This document shows positions 1 through 5,069 of a DNA stretch of 5,069 nucleotides, one piece after another (position 1 is the stretch's first letter; each line of letters starts with the position of its first letter). Under the pieces are notes generated by a model, which saw nothing but the letters and a program-made list of their open reading frames with translations, made no database searches and was not told the origin of the DNA. The position numbers were made by a program, and so were the translations under genes. The DNA comes from an uncultured Clostridium sp. (GTDB lineage Bacteria > Bacillota > Clostridia > TANB77 > CAG-508): assembly GCA_945937855.1 (NCBI GenBank), contig CAMEUC010000107.1, positions 1 to 5,069 on the forward strand. Reading direction: 5' to 3'.

Positions 1-635
1 GATGCCGTCTTGCTGTAACATATCCAGAAATAGCAAGAATGCAAACAAGAGCATTGATGGAAGCTGCAATTGAAGTTAAAGAAGAAGATGGATATGATAT
101 AGTTCCTGAAATAATGATTCCATTAGTTGGAGAAAAGAAAGAATTAAAATATGTTAAAGATATTGTTGTAGAAACAGCAGAACAAGTGAAAAAAGAAAAA
201 GGCTCAGATATGGAATATCACATTGGTACAATGATTGAAATCCCAAGAGCTGCAATAACAGCTGATGAAATAGCAGAAGAAGCAGAATTCTTCTCATTTG
301 GAACAAACGACTTAACTCAAATGACATTTGGTTTCTCAAGAGATGATGCTGGAAAATTCTTAGGAGATTACTATGCTAAGAAAATATATGAATCAGATCC
401 ATTTGCTAAAATAGATCAAACAGGTGTTGGAAAATTAGTAAAAATGGCAGTTGAATTAGGAAGAACTACAAGACCAAATATTAAACTTGGCATATGTGGT
501 GAACACGGTGGAGAACCATCGAGTGTTGAATTCTGCCATAATGTTGGATTAACATATGTATCATGCTCACCATTTAGAGTTCCAATTGCTCGTTTAGCAG
601 CAGCACAAGCAGCAATTAAAAATCCAAGAGCATAA
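1..635 (+). CDS. ppdK: Pyruvate phosphate dikinase, C-terminal part (5'-truncated by window edge)
   Basis: This is the C-terminal PEP/pyruvate-binding domain of pyruvate phosphate dikinase, a cytoplasmic enzyme interconverting pyruvate, ATP and phosphate with PEP, AMP and pyrophosphate. The reading frame is open from base 3 (CRLAVTYPEIARMQTRA), so the ATG at 39 is an internal methionine, not the start. About 210 of the family's usual ~875-900 residues are visible. Seen motifs are GTMIEIPRA (the Glu codon at 237-239 matches the metal-ligand glutamate), FGTNDLTQ (Asn at 306-308) and GICGEHGG, whose Cys at 495-497 matches the catalytic acid/base cysteine known for this family. The protein ends in SPFRVPIARLAAAQA, a normal family C-terminus, with a TAA stop, so the visible part looks intact. 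Two terminators follow. Related PEP synthase and PTS enzyme I share the fold, but the long RDDAGKFL segment and this C-terminus fit PPDK. In clostridial-type anaerobes it commonly serves glycolysis; that role is inferred here. Confidence 0.95.
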   Translation, partial: CRLAVTYPEIARMQTRALMEAAIEVKEEDGYDIVPEIMIPLVGEKKELKYVKDIVVETAEQVKKEKGSDMEYHIGTMIEIPRAAITADEIAEEAEFFSFGTNDLTQMTFGFSRDDAGKFLGDYYAKKIYESDPFAKIDQTGVGKLVKMAVELGRTTRPNIKLGICGEHGGEPSSVEFCHNVGLTYVSCSPFRVPIARLAAAQAAIKNPRA

Positions 636-647
636 TAACAATATAAT

Positions 648-680
648 GAAACAGCTAACCTAACGGTTGGCTGTTTTATT
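648..680 (+). terminator. Intrinsic terminator of ppdK (first of two)
   Basis: The arm AACAGCTAACC (650-660) pairs with GGTTGGCTGTT (665-675) around the four-base loop TAAC. This gives 11 pairs with a single U-G wobble, extendable by A649-T676. It is followed by the moderately T-rich TTATT. It begins 13 bases after the ppdK stop codon, as expected for a Rho-independent terminator. Confidence 0.85.
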
Positions 681-683
681 GTT

Positions 684-707
684 AACAATCTTTGGGTTGT
701 TTTTTTT
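684..707 (+). terminator. Second, weaker intrinsic terminator in tandem
   Basis: AACAATC (684-690) pairs with GGTTGTT (695-701), seven pairs including one U-G wobble, around the loop TTTG. An uninterrupted T run continues to 707. The stem is short, but the tail is better than that of the upstream terminator. It probably acts as a backup stop for ppdK transcripts. Its 3' arm and T run also supply the -35 region of the ftsY promoter. Confidence 0.6.
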
Positions 708-725
708 GTTAATATATGGTAAAAT
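697..725 (+). promoter_or_regulatory. Predicted sigma-A-type promoter of ftsY (extended -10)
   Basis: The -35 element TTGTTT (697-702) is separated by 17 bases from the -10 element TAAAAT (720-725). TG at 717-718 forms an extended -10 (TGnTAAAAT). A start near 732 would leave a leader of about 24 bases before the ftsY ATG. The -35 overlaps the second terminator hairpin. Assigned from consensus and spacing only. Confidence 0.65.
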
Positions 726-743
726 TTTAAAGTAAAAACAAAT

Positions 744-750
744 GAGGTGA
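744..750 (+). promoter_or_regulatory. Ribosome binding site fixing the ftsY start
   Basis: GAGGTGA lies five bases before the ATG at 756. An in-frame GTG at 747 would extend the protein by three residues, but that GTG is part of the Shine-Dalgarno sequence itself and has no ribosome binding site of its own. The ATG at 756 is therefore the start. Confidence 0.85.
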
Positions 751-755
751 ATTGT

Positions 756-1661
756 ATGGGATTTTTTGATAAATTAAAAAATGGTTTAGGAAAAACTAGA
801 AATAATTTTAACGAAAAAATTAATAATGTGTTTAGTAGTTTTAGGAAGGTTGATGAAGAACTTTTAGAAGAACTAGAGGAAACTTTAATTATGTCTGATA
901 TTGGAGTTGATACGTCAGTAGAAATAATTTCAAGATTAAGAGAAAAAATAAAAAAAGAAAAAATAGAAGATGAAGAAGGAGTAAAAAAAGCACTAAAAGA
1001 AGAAATGCAAAAGATTTTAGATGAAGTAGATAATTCTCTAAAATTAAATACTACACCATCTGTTATATTAGTAGTAGGAGTAAATGGAGTTGGAAAAACA
1101 ACTACTATTGGAAAAATTGCTAATAAACTAAGATTAGAAGGCAAAAAAGTTATAGTGGCAGCAGCAGACACTTTTAGAGCAGCAGCAGTTGAACAACTAG
1201 AAATATGGGCAAAAAGAGCAAATGTAGATGTTGTAAAAAAGGAAGAAGGCGCAGATCCAGCATCTGTGGTATATGATGCGATAAAAAAAGCAAAAGAAAC
1301 AAATGCAGATGTTTTAATTTGTGATACTGCTGGAAGATTACATAATAAAAAATATTTAATGGATGAACTTTTAAAAATAAATAAAGTTATTATTAAAGAA
1401 TTGCCAGAAGCTTCAAAAGAGACATTAATGGTAATTGATGGAACAACAGGTCAAAATGCAATAGAACAAGTAAAGGCATTTAGAGAAACGGTAGATTTAA
1501 CAGGTTTAGTGCTTACAAAATTAGATGGTACTGCAAAAGGTGGAGTAGTTATTGGAATAGTACATTCAAATAAATTACCAGTTAAATTTATTGGCGTTGG
1601 AGAAAAAATAGACGACATGGAAATTTTTAACTCTGCTGATTTTGTAAATGCTATTATTTAG
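756..1661 (+). CDS. ftsY: Signal recognition particle receptor FtsY (SRP GTPase)
   Basis: FtsY docks SRP-ribosome-nascent chain complexes at the cytoplasmic membrane by forming a GTP-dependent heterodimer with Ffh, delivering membrane proteins to the Sec translocon. The product is 301 residues. Residues 1-18 (MGFFDKLKNGLGKTRNNF) resemble the amphipathic membrane-targeting helix. The helical N domain runs to about residue 95, followed by the G domain. GTPase motifs seen are the P-loop GVNGVGKTT (108-116), DTFRAAA (138-144), DTAGR (190-194), TKLDG (254-258, followed by TAKGG) and GVGE (280-283). The long acidic A domain of E. coli FtsY is absent, as is normal in Firmicutes. DTFRAAA, the N-terminal helix and the lack of a methionine-rich M domain distinguish it from Ffh; FlhF is less likely because of the classical TKLDGTAKGG. 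It has its own promoter and no visible terminator. In many Firmicutes ftsY lies beside smc or ffh, but neither is in this window. Confidence 0.97.
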   Translation: MGFFDKLKNGLGKTRNNFNEKINNVFSSFRKVDEELLEELEETLIMSDIGVDTSVEIISRLREKIKKEKIEDEEGVKKALKEEMQKILDEVDNSLKLNTTPSVILVVGVNGVGKTTTIGKIANKLRLEGKKVIVAAADTFRAAAVEQLEIWAKRANVDVVKKEEGADPASVVYDAIKKAKETNADVLICDTAGRLHNKKYLMDELLKINKVIIKELPEASKETLMVIDGTTGQNAIEQVKAFRETVDLTGLVLTKLDGTAKGGVVIGIVHSNKLPVKFIGVGEKIDDMEIFNSADFVNAII

Positions 1662-1663
1662 AT

Positions 1664-1693
1664 TTGATTAAATTAAAGCATAAATAATATAAT
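1664..1693 (+). promoter_or_regulatory. Predicted sigma-A-type promoter of the UPF0182 gene
   Basis: TTGATT (1664-1669) and a perfect TATAAT (1688-1693) are separated by 18 bases. The promoter begins just after the ftsY stop codon. A transcription start near 1700 would place the GC-rich inverted repeat at 1703-1735 at the very 5' end of the mRNA. No terminator separates ftsY from this gene, so read-through from ftsY could also contribute. Confidence 0.7.
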
Positions 1694-1702
1694 GTTTATG
1701 AA

Positions 1703-1735
1703 TTGTAGGGGGCAGGGTTCCACCCCTGCCTGCAA
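1703..1735 (+). repeat. GC-rich inverted repeat / hairpin in the 5' UTR of the UPF0182 gene
   Basis: GGCAGGG (1711-1717) pairs perfectly with CCCTGCC (1724-1730) around a six-base loop. After a three-G bulge, five more pairs can form (TTGTA 1703-1707 with TGCAA 1731-1735, one U-G wobble). About 70% GC inside very AT-rich flanks makes it stand out. No T run follows on either strand, so it is not a standard intrinsic terminator. It sits between the promoter and the ribosome binding site. It could be a 5' stabilising hairpin, a regulatory structure, or one copy of a dispersed palindromic repeat; the sequence alone does not decide. Confidence 0.75.
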
Positions 1736-1741
1736 AATAAT

Positions 1742-1747
1742 GGAGGT
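1742..1747 (+). promoter_or_regulatory. Ribosome binding site fixing the UPF0182 protein start
   Basis: GGAGGT lies four bases before the ATG at 1752. The frame is open back to an ATG at 1692, but that ATG overlaps the predicted -10 element, has no ribosome binding site, and would translate through the GC-rich hairpin. The start at 1752 is followed by MKNKKRVIFVICLL, a typical basic residue cluster before a membrane helix. Confidence 0.9.
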
Positions 1748-1751
1748 AAAC

Positions 1752-4532
1752 ATGAAAAATAAAAAAAGAGTAATATTTGTAATATGTTTATTAATAATAT
1801 TTGCGTTATATATGTATATATCAATAAGAGGTGAATATTTGCAGATATTAGGTATTGGGGAAAAATATGTAGAAATATTTAAAGAAAATTTAAAACAAAG
1901 AATATTTATATTTACTTTTGGATTTATTTTTGCCTATATTGCAACATACATTACAACATTGTTTATAAAAAAAGGTCTAAGAAAATTCTTTGAGGAAGAT
2001 AAAAAAGAAATGCCAAAACTTCCAAATAAATCTATAGCATTGCTTTTGGGTATCTTAGCTGGTATGTTTTTAAATTATACTATTACAGAAAAGGCAATTT
2101 TAGCATTTAACAGTGCTTGGTTTGCTCAATCAGATCCAATCTTTAATTTAGATATTGGATATTATATATTTCAAAAACCATTTATTGAAACAGCCATATT
2201 ATATTTAATAGGAGTAGTAGCAGTTCTATCACTTTATATAGCAACATATTATATTATTGTATTTAATAAATTCTTTGATACAGGTATTAGCATGGATACT
2301 TTAAAGCAAAATGCATTTATAAAACAATTAATAGTAAATGCAACAATTATTATAATATTAATTTCGGTATTTACTGTAATAAGAATTCAAGATACAGTTT
2401 TTGATGAATTTATAACAGTAGGAGAAAATATTAAGCTAAATGGGGCTGGATTAGTTGATGTGACAGTTAGAGTATGGGGATACAGAATATTTGCAGCTGT
2501 AATAATAATTTGTTTAATTTTTTCCTTAATATATTTAAAAAAGAAACAATATAAAAAAATGAGTTTATCTATTGCAACAATTCCAATTTATTTATTAGTT
2601 CTATTTTTTGTAATGCTTGGTGTAGACCTTATATATGTAAATTCGAATAAATTGGATAAAGAAAAAGATTATATAGGTTATAATATTGAATACACAAAAA
2701 ATGCATATGGAATAAATACGGAAGAAATAGAAATAGAAAGTAGTGGAACAATAACAACAGAAGACATTAATCAAAATAAAGATGTAATCGATAATATTAA
2801 TATATTAAATGAGGAAACTGTTTTAACAAACTTGGAGACATATCAAACAAATTTAGGATATTATACATATCAAAATACAAAAGTTGGAATATATGAAATT
2901 GATGGTAAAAAAACACTAGTATATGTTAGTCCAAGAGAAATACTAAGTAATGAATCAAGAACATATAATTCAAAAACTTATGAATATACCCACGGATATG
3001 GTGTAATTGTTACATCTGCTTCAAAAACAGATGGGTCAGGACATTTAGACTATATAAAAAGTGGATTTGTTGAAACAGACGAAGGAATAGTATTAACACA
3101 ACCAAGAATTTATTTTGGATTGCAAACAAATACAAGTATAGTAATAAATAAGGACAAAACAGTAGAATATGATTATCCATTAACAAGCACAACCAATAGT
3201 TATAATACTTATGATGGAAAAGCTGGATTAACTCTAAATTTCTTAGATAGATTAATATTAGGAATAAAGGAAGGAAACCTAAAACTTGCTTTTTCAGAAG
3301 ATACAACTGGAAACAGTTCAATAATTACAAGCAGAAATATAATAGAAAGAGCAAAAACAGTTATGCCATATTTAATATATGATGAGAATCCATATATGGT
3401 TGTAACAGACGATGGCAAACTAGTTTGGGTATTAGATGCATATACAGCTTCTAAGCAATATCCATACTCACAAAAAACAAATATAGAGTTTTCAGACGGA
3501 ACTACCAAAGAAATTAACTATATCAGAAATTCTGTAAAAGTATTAATAAATGCTTATGATGGAACAATGAAATTCTATATAACAGATAGAACAGATCCTA
3601 TAATAATGGCATACTGGAATATGTACTCTGAATTATTTGAGGCACCAGACGAAAAATTACCAGAAGATATAGCGGAGCATATAGTATATCCTAAATTCCT
3701 TTATGATGTACAAGCAGAATTGCTAGAAATTTATCATGATGTACAAGCTGAAGTCTTATATAGAGCAGATGATATTTGGTCTGTTGCAACAGAAAATACA
3801 AGTAAAGTTACAAGTTTAAATGGAACACAAATAGATAGTTATTATACAATGGTGAAAACAGTTGATAGCCAAGATGCAGAACTAGGGCTTGTGATACCAT
3901 ATACTATTAGAGGAAAACAAAATATAAACTCATATTTAGTTGGAATCTACGATAATGAAAACCAAGCATCAAAATTAACAGTTTATAAATTTAAAACAGA
4001 TACAGCAATACTTGGAACAATACAATTAGATACATTAATAGAACAGGATGAGAAAATATCAAAAGAAATAGAAGCACTAAATGTTACTGGAAGTAAAATA
4101 ACTAAAAATATAATTGTAGTACCAATTAATAATACTTTGCTATATGTAGAGCCAATTTATCAACTGATGCTAAATGAAAAAAATCAAGAACCAGTGCCAA
4201 TTCTTAAGAAAGTAGTAGTAGCATCTGGAAATAAAGTCGCAATTGGAAACAACTTAAATGAAGCACTAAATAACTTATTATCACAAGAAGCGGTAAGTAT
4301 AGAGGTAGAAACAAATGACTTAGATGCGTTAATTTCAGAAATAATAAAAGCAAATCAAAACCTAGAAGAGTCAAACCAAAGCAATAACTGGGAAATGATA
4401 GGAAGAGACATGGCAAAACTACAATCATTAATAAAACAATTAGAAGAAACATATGAACCACCAGAAAAAGATGAAGAAGAAAAAACAAGCATAATAAAAG
4501 ACATAGTAAACAATATAGAAAATAATTCATAA
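1752..4532 (+). CDS. UPF0182 family integral membrane protein, function unknown
   Basis: The product is 926 residues, within the usual range of the UPF0182 family (COG1615). About seven hydrophobic segments are visible in the first third, at roughly residues 7-24, 51-72, 94-110, 145-171, 192-212, 244-263 and 273-293. A long polar region (294-926) follows, probably extracytoplasmic. Segments characteristic of the family, recognised by eye, are WFAQSDPIFNLDIGYYIF (123-140), THGYG (413-417), QPRIYFG (450-456), YDENPYMV (543-550), WVLDAYTASKQYPYS (559-573), NYIRNSVKVLINAYDG (589-604), YPKFLYDVQAELLEIYH (646-662) and LLYVEPIYQ (796-804). A charged, probably helical tail (about 855-926) includes NNWEMIGRDMAKL, which resembles the family's usual C-terminal helix. 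No catalytic motif is recognisable, and no role is established for the family as far as I know. The gene is monocistronic in appearance. It has its own promoter, and the rpsO promoter starts eight bases after its stop codon with no terminator between. Confidence 0.9.
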   Translation: MKNKKRVIFVICLLIIFALYMYISIRGEYLQILGIGEKYVEIFKENLKQRIFIFTFGFIFAYIATYITTLFIKKGLRKFFEEDKKEMPKLPNKSIALLLGILAGMFLNYTITEKAILAFNSAWFAQSDPIFNLDIGYYIFQKPFIETAILYLIGVVAVLSLYIATYYIIVFNKFFDTGISMDTLKQNAFIKQLIVNATIIIILISVFTVIRIQDTVFDEFITVGENIKLNGAGLVDVTVRVWGYRIFAAVIIICLIFSLIYLKKKQYKKMSLSIATIPIYLLVLFFVMLGVDLIYVNSNKLDKEKDYIGYNIEYTKNAYGINTEEIEIESSGTITTEDINQNKDVIDNINILNEETVLTNLETYQTNLGYYTYQNTKVGIYEIDGKKTLVYVSPREILSNESRTYNSKTYEYTHGYGVIVTSASKTDGSGHLDYIKSGFVETDEGIVLTQPRIYFGLQTNTSIVINKDKTVEYDYPLTSTTNSYNTYDGKAGLTLNFLDRLILGIKEGNLKLAFSEDTTGNSSIITSRNIIERAKTVMPYLIYDENPYMVVTDDGKLVWVLDAYTASKQYPYSQKTNIEFSDGTTKEINYIRNSVKVLINAYDGTMKFYITDRTDPIIMAYWNMYSELFEAPDEKLPEDIAEHIVYPKFLYDVQAELLEIYHDVQAEVLYRADDIWSVATENTSKVTSLNGTQIDSYYTMVKTVDSQDAELGLVIPYTIRGKQNINSYLVGIYDNENQASKLTVYKFKTDTAILGTIQLDTLIEQDEKISKEIEALNVTGSKITKNIIVVPINNTLLYVEPIYQLMLNEKNQEPVPILKKVVVASGNKVAIGNNLNEALNNLLSQEAVSIEVETNDLDALISEIIKANQNLEESNQSNNWEMIGRDMAKLQSLIKQLEETYEPPEKDEEEKTSIIKDIVNNIENNS

Positions 4533-4539
4533 AAAACTA

Positions 4540-4568
4540 TTGCATATTTTGGAAAATTATAGTAAAAT
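4540..4568 (+). promoter_or_regulatory. Predicted sigma-A-type promoter of rpsO
   Basis: TTGCAT (4540-4545) and TAAAAT (4563-4568) are separated by 17 bases. The sequence around the -10, TATAGTAAAAT, nearly repeats that of the ftsY promoter (TATGGTAAAAT). A start near 4575 would give a leader of about 90 bases. Confidence 0.7.
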
Positions 4569-4574
4569 AAATAT

Positions 4575-4638
4575 GTTCTGAAAGAACAAACCTTTTACTT
4601 AGCTTAAAGAATATCCGACTTTTTGTTCAGTTTAAGGC
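4575..4638 (+). promoter_or_regulatory. Structured rpsO leader, possible S15 autoregulatory site
   Basis: The leader offers competing pairings. GTTC (4575-4578) can pair with GAAC (4584-4587). Alternatively GAACAAA (4584-4590) pairs perfectly with TTTGTTC (4622-4628). CTTAAA (4603-4608) can also pair with TTTAAG (4631-4636), which crosses the second helix and would make a pseudoknot if both form together. S15 represses its own mRNA through leader structures in several bacteria (established for E. coli and Geobacillus), so autoregulation is plausible here. Matching to a known S15 leader class is not shown. Confidence 0.4.
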
Positions 4639-4663
4639 AATATTAGAAATAGGAGGAATAAAA

Positions 4664-4927
4664 ATGACAAAGGAAAGAAAACAAGAAATCATTAATGAAT
4701 TTAAAAGAGAAGAAAACGATACTGGTTCTTCAGAAGTTCAAATCGCTCTTTTAACAGAAAGAATTAATGAATTAACAGAACACTTAAAAGTTCACAAAAA
4801 AGATAATCACTCTAGAAGAGGATTATTACAAATGGTAGGTAAAAGAAGAAACTTACTAAACTACTTAGCTAAAAAAGACTTAAATAAATATAGAGAAGTA
4901 GTAGAAAAACTAAATTTAAGAAAATAA
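4664..4927 (+). CDS. rpsO: Small ribosomal subunit protein S15 (uS15)
   Basis: S15 is a primary 16S rRNA-binding protein of the 30S subunit platform, where it helps organise the central domain and contributes to a bridge with the large subunit. The product is 87 residues against the usual 88-89, complete, and strongly basic. Family hallmarks are TGSSEVQIALLTERINELTEHLK (residues about 20-42), HKKDNHSRRGLLQMVGKRRNLLNYL (44-68) and the C-terminal YREVVEKLNLRK. The His-Lys-Lys-Asp and Ser-Arg-Arg segment corresponds to the known RNA-binding face. The start is set by AGGAGG at 4651-4656, seven bases before the ATG. The gene has its own promoter and leader, and a strong terminator six bases after the stop. 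In many bacteria pnp follows rpsO; nothing resembling pnp lies in the remaining 140 bases. Confidence 0.98.
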   Translation: MTKERKQEIINEFKREENDTGSSEVQIALLTERINELTEHLKVHKKDNHSRRGLLQMVGKRRNLLNYLAKKDLNKYREVVEKLNLRK

Positions 4928-4932
4928 AAACT

Positions 4933-4964
4933 AAAAGGCGGATATTATTTCTCCGCCTTTTAAT
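4933..4964 (+). terminator. Strong intrinsic terminator of rpsO
   Basis: AAAAGGCGGA (4933-4942) pairs perfectly over ten bases with TCCGCCTTTT (4952-4961) around a nine-base loop, with a GC core and T tail. The A-run on the left arm makes it nearly symmetric, so it could also stop transcription arriving from the right on the other strand. Confidence 0.92.
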
Positions 4965-4993
4965 CTTAAAAAACAATTATTTAAAATAAGAAA

Positions 4994-5069
4994 ATTGTAG
5001 CCGCACGCAGGGGATTATATATTTTAAAAGCGAATTTCCTCGTGGGGACCGCCGTGGGCTGTTAAAGGC
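4994..5069 (+). other. GC-rich, foldable intergenic element, truncated by window edge
   Basis: After 4965-4993, which is plain AT-rich sequence with no clear feature, the composition changes abruptly: 12 of 16 bases at 4998-5013 and 19 of 24 at 5038-5061 are G or C. CACG (5004-5007) and AGGGGATT (5009-5016) pair with AATTTCCT (5033-5040) and CGTG (5041-5044), twelve pairs with two G-U wobbles and one bulged C. TAGCC (4998-5002) can close this by pairing with GGCTG (5057-5061). The wobbles favour an RNA on the + strand. I do not recognise the class. Candidates are a structured RNA or leader of the next gene, or a dispersed repeat. The minus strand is open for 30 codons here (stop at 4977-4979), encoding an Arg/Pro-rich stretch; with no start in view and atypical composition, I do not call it a gene. 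Confidence 0.4.

Noticed and set aside
416..1171. Long minus-strand open frame (251 codons) across the end of ppdK and the start of ftsY
   Set aside because: It runs antisense to two clearly recognised genes and through both terminators. The translation is low-complexity Ser/Phe/Leu, as expected from reading A-rich genes backwards, and it has no ribosome binding site or family motif.
1703..1740. Hairpin as an ftsY intrinsic terminator
   Set aside because: No T run follows on the + strand (AAAATAAT) and none on the minus strand, and the predicted downstream promoter lies before it rather than after it.
1692..1751. Longer start for the UPF0182 protein, adding 20 residues
   Set aside because: The ATG overlaps the -10 element, lacks a ribosome binding site, and the added residues come from the GC-rich hairpin; the ATG at 1752 has an ideal GGAGGT.
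3703..3748. 13-base direct repeat (ATGATGTACAAGC) 33 bases apart, giving DVQAE twice in the UPF0182 protein
   Set aside because: The first copy is at a position where the family normally has a similar VQ segment. Two copies without further repetition are most simply chance or a small local duplication with no visible consequence.
3010..4530. Several minus-strand open frames of about 100 codons inside the UPF0182 gene
   Set aside because: They overlap a full-length conserved coding sequence and translate to Leu/Phe-rich strings typical of the complement of AT-rich codons.
4977..5069. Minus-strand partial gene entering from the right edge, 30 codons rich in Arg and Pro
   Set aside because: No start is in view, composition is unlike the neighbouring genes, no family is recognised, and the open frame coincides with the foldable GC-rich element; sequence beyond the edge would be needed to revive it.
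4994..5069. Known riboswitch classes (c-di-GMP-I because of GCACGCAGGG; ZTP because of CCGCC followed by GGGC)
   Set aside because: Only short fragments resemble the consensus; the remaining conserved core bases of either class are absent in the visible part.

Overview
The window is a low-GC, bacterial-type chromosomal segment. Coding sequence is strongly A/T-biased, starts are preceded by strong GGAGG-type ribosome binding sites, and there are intrinsic terminators and compact sigma-A-like promoters. The gene set is pyruvate phosphate dikinase, an FtsY without an acidic domain, a UPF0182 membrane protein and S15. This points to a Firmicute, most likely a clostridial-type anaerobe; the species cannot be named from the sequence.

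Layout, all genes on the + strand: (1) 1-635, the last 210 codons of pyruvate phosphate dikinase (ppdK), entering from the left edge; (2) 648-707, two tandem intrinsic terminators, the second overlapping the ftsY promoter; (3) 756-1661, ftsY, the signal recognition particle receptor; (4) 1664-1751, a consensus-like promoter, a GC-rich 5'-UTR hairpin and a strong ribosome binding site; (5) 1752-4532, a 926-residue UPF0182-family membrane protein of unknown function; (6) 4540-4663, the rpsO promoter and a roughly 90-nt leader with competing base-pairing options; (7) 4664-4927, rpsO (ribosomal protein S15) and its intrinsic terminator; (8) 4965-5069, an intergenic stretch whose last ~70 bases are far more GC-rich than the rest and can fold, but are cut by the window edge.

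The genes look like separately transcribed housekeeping units rather than one operon. Each complete gene has its own plausible promoter with a 17- or 18-base spacer. Clear terminators close ppdK and rpsO, but none is visible after ftsY or after the UPF0182 gene. Functionally the window mixes central carbon metabolism, membrane protein targeting, an uncharacterised membrane protein and translation.

No new multi-gene system is evident. The parts most worth a second look are non-coding: the 5'-UTR hairpin of the UPF0182 gene, the rpsO leader, and the truncated GC-rich element at the right edge. The UPF0182 protein itself also remains functionally unassigned.
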